Of a stretch of 8,000 nt of DNA, positions 1-4,062 are shown piece by piece; the first letter of the stretch is position 1; each line of letters starts with the position of its first letter. Origin of the DNA: Synechococcales cyanobacterium PMM_0003 (GTDB taxonomy: Bacteria > Cyanobacteriota > Cyanobacteriia > Pseudanabaenales > Pseudanabaenaceae); NCBI GenBank assembly GCA_949128015.1, contig CASBRC010000468.1:1-8000 (forward strand), in the 5' to 3' direction. Under the pieces are notes generated by a model. It was not told the DNA's origin. It was given only the letters and a program-made list of their open reading frames with translations, and ran no database searches. The position numbers and the translations under genes were made by a program.

Positions 1-18
1 AAAAAATATTTTCTAAGC

Positions 19-49
19 TTGCTAAAAACGCCCAACACTATGTGATAAT
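19..49 (+). promoter_or_regulatory. Putative promoter of the tRNA-Thr gene
   Basis: A -35-like TTGCTA lies at 19-24. A -10-like GATAAT (five of six consensus bases) lies at 44-49 and is preceded by TGT, which gives an extended -10. The spacer is 19 bases, longer than the ideal 17, but an extended -10 tolerates that. Transcription would begin near 56, about 12 bases before the mature tRNA. The call rests on consensus match and position only. Confidence 0.45.
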
Positions 50-67
50 TACAAAGCGCAAAAAAAT

Positions 68-139
68 GCCCTCATGGCTCAGTGGTAGAGCATCCCCTTG
101 GTAAGGGGAAGGTCACGGGTTCAAATCCCGTTGAGGGCT
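68..139 (+). tRNA. trnT: tRNA-Thr (anticodon GGU)
   Basis: A complete cloverleaf can be folded by eye. The acceptor stem pairs 68-74 (GCCCTCA) with 132-138 (TGAGGGC). The D arm is 77-91. The anticodon stem pairs 93-97 with 105-109, around the loop TTGGTAA (98-104). The T arm is 115-131 with loop TTCAAAT. The anticodon GGT at 100-102 reads ACC and ACU threonine codons. Position 139 is the unpaired discriminator base. The 3' CCA is not encoded and must be added after transcription. Every stem is fully paired, so the gene looks functional. It stands alone, with no second tRNA beside it. Confidence 0.96.
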
Positions 140-244
140 TAGCTCAAAACAAAATAGCAAATGATGCTTAGGTATACTTGGATATACTTAGGCAAAGTAG
201 AGTGTGTTAGCGAAGCTAATAAGGAGATTTCTAGCAAAGAATTT

Positions 245-326
245 ACCCCACCCTAACCCTCCCCTTGCAAAGGGGAGGGAACAAGATTTCTGGTTTTCCC
301 CCTTTCCAAGGGGGAATTAAAGGGGG
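245..326. repeat. Dispersed CCCT-rich double-hairpin repeat
   Basis: Two back-to-back palindromes fill this part of the gap between the tRNA and the first protein gene. The first pairs 257-266 with 270-279 (10 bp, loop GCA). The second pairs 296-304 with 308-316 (9 bp, loop TCC) and is followed by a further GGGGG block at 322-326. Sequences of the type CCCCACCCTAACCCTCCCC are, from general knowledge, scattered through the intergenic regions of many cyanobacterial genomes. An open frame at 265-471 starts inside this repeat and is not a gene. The rest of the gap is plain: 140-244 holds only a weak direct repeat of TATACTT (near 172-190) and a small hairpin TTAGC-GAA-GCTAA near 208-220, and I see no clear signal in 330-430. 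Confidence 0.6.
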
Positions 327-448
327 TAAGTCCGACTTGCGAGTTTTAAAAGGTATTTTCTTTCTTGGAAATGTCCTAAGCATTAAAAAGGTGCATTACA
401 TTTCATTGATGTACCCTACGAGATTAGGTAACAAAAGAGGCGTACAAA

Positions 449-793
449 ATGACAGAAAGATGGACAGATGAACGGTTAGATCGGTTTGCGAATAAGGTTG
501 ACGACATAGCAAATCAGGTACAGCAACTAATACAAGCGCTTTATCTTGAAGTCCCGAATATCAAGGCTGAGATCAATAGTGTGCGAGAAGAAGCCCGCGA
601 GCAAAGGGAAACACTGCACTCTGAACTCGTGGAAATCAAGGAGATAGTCAAGCAACAAGCCGTTATTGCAGAAAGTCAAGCCGAAAGTATAAGGGCGCAA
701 TCTGAAGACATTCGCCAGCATAATGCAACTGCACAGGCTCAAGCCGAAAGCATCAGGCTGATGATCGAGATGTTGAATAGGAAACAAGCATAG
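449..793 (+). CDS. Small cytoplasmic coiled-coil protein, function unknown
   Basis: The product has 114 residues and is highly charged and almost wholly alpha-helical in character. It has no signal peptide and no membrane segment. It opens with MTERWTDERLDRFANKV, a start I associate with a common group of short uncharacterised cyanobacterial coiled-coil proteins, and continues in heptad-like runs of leucine, isoleucine, valine and alanine between charged residues. The C-terminal half holds a duplicated AQAESIR-like unit. At DNA level TCAAGCCGAAAG recurs at 676-687 and 739-750, 63 bases or exactly three heptads apart. The ATG at 449 has a good ribosome binding site, GAGG at 437-440, with eight bases between. 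The gene stands alone and converges on the TPR gene. It may be a self-associating or scaffold protein, but the sequence names no partner or role. Confidence 0.75.
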   Translation: MTERWTDERLDRFANKVDDIANQVQQLIQALYLEVPNIKAEINSVREEAREQRETLHSELVEIKEIVKQQAVIAESQAESIRAQSEDIRQHNATAQAQAESIRLMIEMLNRKQA

Positions 794-819
794 TCTTGTA
801 CCAAAAAAATTATGCGATC

Positions 820-842
820 GCAAAGCATAGTCGTAGCTTTGC
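820..842 (-). terminator. Possible hairpin terminator between convergent genes
   Basis: GCAAAGC at 820-826 pairs with GCTTTGC at 836-842 around a nine-base loop. Read on the minus strand, the stem follows directly on the stop codon of the TPR gene (842-844), and a run of seven T lies about ten bases further on (complement of 803-809). The distance from stem to T run is longer than in a classical intrinsic terminator, so this is tentative. No T run follows on the plus strand. Confidence 0.3.
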
Positions 843-2131
843 TATGACCGATCGCTTTCGAGATCAAAAACTACTTTTTGCCAATACCAAATTTCAGGCA
901 TACTCGGATGCTCTTGCTTAGCAATATCAATGAGGCGTTGCGCGATCGCCATATTGCCACCGACTAGCGCGAGCAAACGCTGTTGTAACTCTAGACTAGG
1001 CATTTGCATCAAATCCACAGTCGCCGCCGCATTGGTAAGTTGTCGCTTTCCATCTTTGGTTTGTTTTTCGAGTTCCGATTGCCAGAGATTGATCCGATCT
1101 AGGGCATAGCGATAACGCTCCATCATCGATTGGTTAAACCAAATATTTGCAGCTTGTTGATAATCATCGATCGCACCTTTAAGATCGCCAAAGTCATATC
1201 GGGCAACAGCCCGATCGCAATATAGTTGAGGGCTATGGTTATTTAGGGACAGCGATCGCGAAAAGTCTTCGATCGCAGTGCGATAGTCCTTGAGTTTTAG
1301 ATGTGCTTTAGCGCGATCGCAATAAATTTCGGCATTGCTAGGATATTCGCGCAGTAGCTCATTAAAATCTGCGATCGCCCCCTGAGCGTCCCCAATCTCG
1401 GTGCGAATTCTGCCGCGACTGATGCGAACTTCGAGGTTTTGTGGCTCCAAGAAAGTTGCTTGATTAAGATCTTTAATTGCCAATTGAGGATCGCCAAGCT
1501 TACCAAGTGTTAAGCCGCGCAGACAAAAAGCTTTGACATTTTTAGGATCGATTTGGAGCATCCAATTGAGATCGATCAAGGCGTTGGTATAGTCGCTATT
1601 GGCAATTCGCTGCTCAACTTGAGCAAAAATATCGACGGTTGATGGTGGCAATATTGCTTCTAGAGGTTTATAGCTCTCGATACAACGCCGACAATTATCT
1701 TCGTCGCGTAGTTCTAAAAATAGGCTAGCTGCTTTTTTATAGGTAGCGATTGCTTTTTCGATTTGATTTTGTTGTTTATAAGTCAATCCCAATAATTGGT
1801 GCGCGATCGCAGATTTGGGATTAAGCTCTAGAGCTTGAGCAATATCAGCCTGTGCGCCGACAATATCGGCGATCGCAATGCGGGTCAGACTTCGAGCAAT
1901 ATACACATCGATCGCATCAGGTTTCAGGCTGATTGATTGGTCATAGTCTGCGATCGCACCTTGATGATCGCTCAAATCAAACAGGACTAGTCCACGTTGA
2001 TAATACGCTTCAGCCAATTTTGAGTTAGTTGCGATCGCACAGCTAAATGCTTGCACCGCCCCATAGCGATCGCCAGATTTCGCCTTGATTAAACCCTGTT
2101 GATAAAAATCTTCTTTAAAATCTTGTGTCAT
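842..2131 (-). CDS. Tetratricopeptide repeat protein
   Basis: The product has 429 residues from the chosen start, MTQDFKEDF. It has two blocks of TPR helix pairs. Units near residues 5-140 include GAIADYDQSISLKP and AQALELNP. Units near 170-340 include LAIKDLNQATFLEP, GAIADFNELL and TAIEDFSRSLSL. The linker between the blocks contains CRRCIESYKPLE. The C-terminus (about 380-429, LQQRLLALVGGN then WYWQKVVFDLE) is not TPR and looks like a separate conserved tail. No signal peptide is seen, so it is probably a cytoplasmic scaffold for protein-protein contacts, partner unknown. A longer frame opens at 2197, but its extra 22 residues look non-native and overlap the divergent gene's control region, so the ATG at 2131 is preferred. 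No clear ribosome binding site precedes it. Nine perfect HIP1 octamers fall in this gene, six of them coding Ala-Ile-Ala. Confidence 0.88.
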   Translation of the reverse strand: MTQDFKEDFYQQGLIKAKSGDRYGAVQAFSCAIATNSKLAEAYYQRGLVLFDLSDHQGAIADYDQSISLKPDAIDVYIARSLTRIAIADIVGAQADIAQALELNPKSAIAHQLLGLTYKQQNQIEKAIATYKKAASLFLELRDEDNCRRCIESYKPLEAILPPSTVDIFAQVEQRIANSDYTNALIDLNWMLQIDPKNVKAFCLRGLTLGKLGDPQLAIKDLNQATFLEPQNLEVRISRGRIRTEIGDAQGAIADFNELLREYPSNAEIYCDRAKAHLKLKDYRTAIEDFSRSLSLNNHSPQLYCDRAVARYDFGDLKGAIDDYQQAANIWFNQSMMERYRYALDRINLWQSELEKQTKDGKRQLTNAAATVDLMQMPSLELQQRLLALVGGNMAIAQRLIDIAKQEHPSMPEIWYWQKVVFDLESDRS

Positions 2132-2139
2132 TAGCGTAC

Positions 2140-2169
2140 TTGCTACCCAAGCTATAGCGATATGATAAT
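2140..2169 (+). promoter_or_regulatory. Putative promoter of the gene at 2213
   Basis: TTGCTA at 2140-2145 and GATAAT at 2164-2169 are separated by 18 bases. Transcription would begin near 2176, with a leader of about 37 bases. The same TTGCTA and GATAATT pair stands before the tRNA gene. The 81-base gap 2132-2212 must also hold the control region of the divergent TPR gene. On the minus strand I see only a weak TATCAT-like -10 in it. Confidence 0.45.
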
Positions 2170-2199
2170 TGAAACTCATACTTTTGCAGTGAAACACTC

Positions 2200-2204
2200 A
2201 GGAG
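2200..2204 (+). promoter_or_regulatory. Ribosome binding site that decides the start at 2213
   Basis: AGGAG lies eight bases before the ATG at 2213. The earlier in-frame ATG at 2162 has no such site and overlaps the predicted -10 box, so the shorter protein is the likely product. Confidence 0.75.
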
Positions 2205-2212
2205 TTACCACG

Positions 2213-2512
2213 ATGTCCAAAAAACCAAAAGATATCAAGCGTCAGATCGAAAAAACTATTCACACTGCGGTTGATACTGTTTCTGAAGTAGCCCAACAGC
2301 AGTATGACAAAAATTTAAGAAAAGCCCATCGAAATGTCGATAAACAGGTTGACTCAGTTCGCGATCGCCTTGAAGAATTTGATAGCTGGGCAGTTGAGTC
2401 CGTGAATGATGCTTTAGAAAATGTCGAGAAAAAGCTAGAGAAAAAAGTCTCCAAAACTGTGAGCCGTATCCAAAAAGCAGCGCAAGCAGCATGGGGCAAA
2501 CTCACTGATTAG
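2213..2512 (+). CDS. Small charged helical protein, function unknown
   Basis: The product has 99 residues beginning MSKKPKDIKRQIEK. It is rich in lysine, glutamate, aspartate, valine and alanine, and has one cysteine-free, probably continuous amphipathic helix from about residue 5 to residue 95. Patterns such as VDKQVDSVRDRLEEF and VEKKLEKKVSKTV suggest a coiled coil or a membrane-surface or LEA-like helix. No signal peptide, transmembrane segment or known catalytic motif is visible. The start is set by the AGGAG at 2200-2204. It is a single-gene transcription unit: its own promoter lies in the gap to the divergent TPR gene, and a strong hairpin follows directly after the stop. I do not recognise the family. 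Late-embryogenesis-like or apolipoprotein-like helices are only a resemblance in composition. Confidence 0.7.
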   Translation: MSKKPKDIKRQIEKTIHTAVDTVSEVAQQQYDKNLRKAHRNVDKQVDSVRDRLEEFDSWAVESVNDALENVEKKLEKKVSKTVSRIQKAAQAAWGKLTD

Positions 2513-2541
2513 AAAAAAGAAGCGCGAAGCGCTTCTTTTTT
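2513..2541. terminator. Bidirectional intrinsic terminator shared with hisG
   Basis: A perfect 13-bp inverted repeat pairs 2513-2525 with 2529-2541 around the loop GAA. Its core is GAAGCGC/GCGCTTC, flanked by a run of six A on the left and six T on the right. Read on either strand it is a stem followed by a T run. It lies between the stop codons of the small helical protein (2512) and hisG (2544), so it can end both convergent transcripts. Confidence 0.88.
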
Positions 2542-2543
2542 TG

Positions 2544-3176
2544 TTAAGCCGTAACTTGCATCTGGCTCATCAACTCACTAAAGCGATCGTTATATAAGCG
2601 ATAACTAAGCGGATGTCCAATAAATCTGGCTGTGCTTTGATATAAAACTTCAATTTCGATTAGCCCATTGTCCTTGAGGGTCTTGCCTGTCGAAACTAAG
2701 TCCACGATCGCTTCAGCCATACCTGTAATTGGACCTAGCTCCACCGAGCCATACAAAGGAATAATTTCTACGGGCAGATCGATGCTGTCAAAATAGGTCT
2801 GGGCGCAACCGACATATTTGGAGGCAATGCGGCTGTGGGGCGGCAAGTCTAGGGGCGATCGATAACGGCTCTCGCCTGAAACTGCGATCGACATTCGACA
2901 GCCACCAAAGCCCAAGTCAAGCAGTTTTGCTACTTTAGGAGTTTTTTCGCGCAGTACGTCTTCGCCAACGATGCCAGCTTGCGCCTGTCCATATTCTACA
3001 TATACAGGGACATCTTGCGCTCTTACTAGCAGTGCTTTAGCGGTTCCTGTCGGATCGGTGATTTGCAGTTGACGGTTAGATGCATCGAGAAATGCGCTAA
3101 AGTCCAGCCCGACTCCTTGGAGTAAGCGGATCGAGTCTTTTAATAGTGAGCCTTTGGGCAGTGCGAAGGTGAACAT
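2544..3176 (-). CDS. hisG: ATP phosphoribosyltransferase, short form (HisG)
   Basis: This is the first enzyme of histidine synthesis, joining ATP and phosphoribosyl pyrophosphate to give phosphoribosyl-ATP. The product has 210 residues, the length of the short HisG form, which lacks the C-terminal regulatory domain and works in a complex with HisZ; hisZ is not in this window. The start [15 protein letters not shown] is the usual N-terminus of the family. The family signature is intact: E146, then G152, A154, D159 and the STGKTL loop at 162-167 that binds the phosphate of [21 protein letters not shown] at about 59-75 is also typical. An in-frame TTG at 3200 would add eight residues, but they do not resemble the family and have no ribosome binding site. 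The gene ends at the shared terminator. Just upstream lie a CHAT gene relic and a MITE. Confidence 0.95.
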   Translation of the reverse strand: MFTFALPKGSLLKDSIRLLQGVGLDFSAFLDASNRQLQITDPTGTAKALLVRAQDVPVYVEYGQAQAGIVGEDVLREKTPKVAKLLDLGFGGCRMSIAVSGESRYRSPLDLPPHSRIASKYVGCAQTYFDSIDLPVEIIPLYGSVELGPITGMAEAIVDLVSTGKTLKDNGLIEIEVLYQSTARFIGHPLSYRLYNDRFSELMSQMQVTA

Positions 3177-3205
3177 GGAATGGTTTAGAGCGTTTGTCAA
3201 GGTCT

Positions 3206-3211
3206 ATTCTA
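3206..3211 (-). promoter_or_regulatory. Possible -10 box for hisG inside the CHAT relic
   Basis: On the minus strand TAGAAT (five of six consensus bases) begins with the TAG stop codon of the CHAT relic. Transcription would start near 3199, about 23 bases before the hisG ATG. The region 17 bases upstream (TTTTTG) is a poor -35 match, so this is weak. Confidence 0.25.
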
Positions 3212-3247
3212 CAGCCCATTACCGATCGCAAAAAATGCTGTCCAAAT
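3209..3247 (-). pseudogene. Relic of the 3' end of a second CHAT gene
   Basis: On the minus strand these 39 bases read IWTAFFAIGNGL and then TAG. The last residues of the intact CHAT protein at 4063-6636 are YWSAFFAIGNGL and then TAG. A run of 25 bases is identical in both (3216-3240 and 4070-4094). The differences outside the run are mostly synonymous or conservative (GGT to GGG, CTA to CTG, Ser to Thr), which is what two once-functional paralogues would show. The rest of the gene is gone. The frame runs directly into the MITE whose end is at 3249. The alternative, a chance or functional DNA motif, is unlikely given the shared reading frame and stop. Confidence 0.65.
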
Positions 3248-3248
3248 A

Positions 3249-3355
3249 ATAAGTAGGTAGGCAAAAGAAACCTTAAAACCCAAAAAGCTGTAGCGCACGC
3301 TGCGCGTGCGCTACAGCTTTTTGGGTTTTGGGTTTAATTATGCTTGCCTACTTAT
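3249..3355. mobile_element. MITE-like palindromic element, copy 1 (full length)
   Basis: The element is 107 bp with near-inverted ends: ATAAGTAGGTAGGCA on the left, and the complement of ATAAGTAGGCAAGCA on the right. The core is a perfect 26-bp stem (3275-3300 with 3304-3329) with loop TGC, containing CCCAAAAAGCTGTAGCGC. It codes for nothing. I see no clear target-site duplication. Its right edge is three bases from the stop codon of the Uma2 gene, and its left edge abuts the CHAT relic. The T-rich arms beside the stem could also make it a terminator for Uma2. Confidence 0.75.
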
Positions 3356-3358
3356 ACG

Positions 3359-3916
3359 CTAAATACTGAGCCATTCAAAAACTTGATTGGCTGTTAACTC
3401 TAAATCAATTCCACTAAGCATCGGCAAAATGTTCTCTCCCCTGACAATCTGAATGCGGCGCTCGCTGCTAATTACAAAGATATGTTTCTTCTCAGGTACA
3501 ATTAGCCATCCGAGTTCAGTCCCATGCTCAATACAATGCAATATGTTCTCTAACACATTCTCTGTTCCTTGATTGGGCGATAGAATCTCAATAGTCCAAT
3601 CGGGATAGGTTAAAAATTTATTAGCTACTTGCCCATCCTCGTCGAGGGGAATGCGCTCCCAACGAAACACGGCAATGTCAGGAACAATTGACGCGCCGCC
3701 AAAGGTACAGCGTAGTTCGGGAAAAGCGTAAGCAATTTTTGGTAATTCAGTTACTTGATTGATAACTGTACTCAGCTTGCCTTGTAACAAACTATGTTTA
3801 CCCTGTGGCATTGGTTTCTGCTTGATTGCTCCATTAATAAATTCTGAGTCGGGTTCAGTCTCAGGGCTTTCCAGAAATGCTTCTAAACTCATCGGTTTTG
3901 CGATCGTTGCGACCAT
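3359..3916 (-). CDS. Uma2-family protein (DUF820, restriction-endonuclease-like fold)
   Basis: The product has 185 residues from MVATIAKPMSLEAFLE, the common start of Uma2 proteins. The family has a PD-(D/E)XK nuclease-like fold, is expanded in cyanobacteria, and has no settled biological role. Visible landmarks are E25 followed by FINGAI, IVPDIAVFR with D80, and DWTIEILSP with E110, which match the conserved acidic core. The segment 119-138 (ENVLENILHCIEHGTELGWL) fits the following helix and strand but lacks the lysine usual there. A longer frame starts at 3949. I prefer 3916 because AAGG lies about ten bases before it and the extra 11 residues are not family-like. MITE copies flank the gene on both sides. 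It has no perfect HIP1 site. It could be a nuclease, or a degenerate relative without activity. Confidence 0.88.
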   Translation of the reverse strand: MVATIAKPMSLEAFLESPETEPDSEFINGAIKQKPMPQGKHSLLQGKLSTVINQVTELPKIAYAFPELRCTFGGASIVPDIAVFRWERIPLDEDGQVANKFLTYPDWTIEILSPNQGTENVLENILHCIEHGTELGWLIVPEKKHIFVISSERRIQIVRGENILPMLSGIDLELTANQVFEWLSI

Positions 3917-3980
3917 TTTTTCTTTACCTTGTGTCTTGAGTAGACTCATTCAAGTTTAACGAATTTATTTACCCATTTGT

Positions 3981-4061
3981 TTAAGCAGGCAAACATAATT
4001 AAACCCAAAACCCAAAAAGCTGTGGCGCACGCGCAGCGTGCGCCACAGCTTTTTGGGTTTT
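3981..4061. mobile_element. MITE-like palindromic element, copy 2 (inverted, one end lost)
   Basis: This copy is inverted relative to copy 1. From 3981, TTAAGCAGGCAAACATAATT matches the complement of copy 1's right end with few changes. The perfect 26-bp stem (4007-4032 with 4036-4061, loop GCA) is intact. The last roughly 26 bases present in copy 1 beyond the stem are missing. The stem ends one base before the stop codon of the CHAT gene (4063-4065), so on the minus strand the hairpin begins right after the stop and may serve as its terminator. Confidence 0.72.
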
Positions 4062-4062
4062 G

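Noticed and set aside
68..330. tRNA-Thr as an integration site of a genomic island
   Set aside because: No copy of the tRNA 3' end recurs in the window and no integrase gene is present.
265..471. Open reading frame of 68 codons on the plus strand
   Set aside because: It starts inside the CCCT-rich dispersed repeat, its first part is the translation of that repeat, and it overlaps the start of the well-supported coiled-coil gene in another frame.
2132..2197. Upstream extension of the TPR protein by 22 residues
   Set aside because: The extra residues are unlike the TPR start, overlap the divergent gene's promoter, and have no ribosome binding site.
3177..3200. TTG start and TTGACA -35 box for hisG
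   Set aside because: The added residues do not fit HisG N-termini and no ribosome binding site precedes the TTG. The TTGACA has no acceptable -10 at 17 bases, and a promoter there would start transcription inside the gene.
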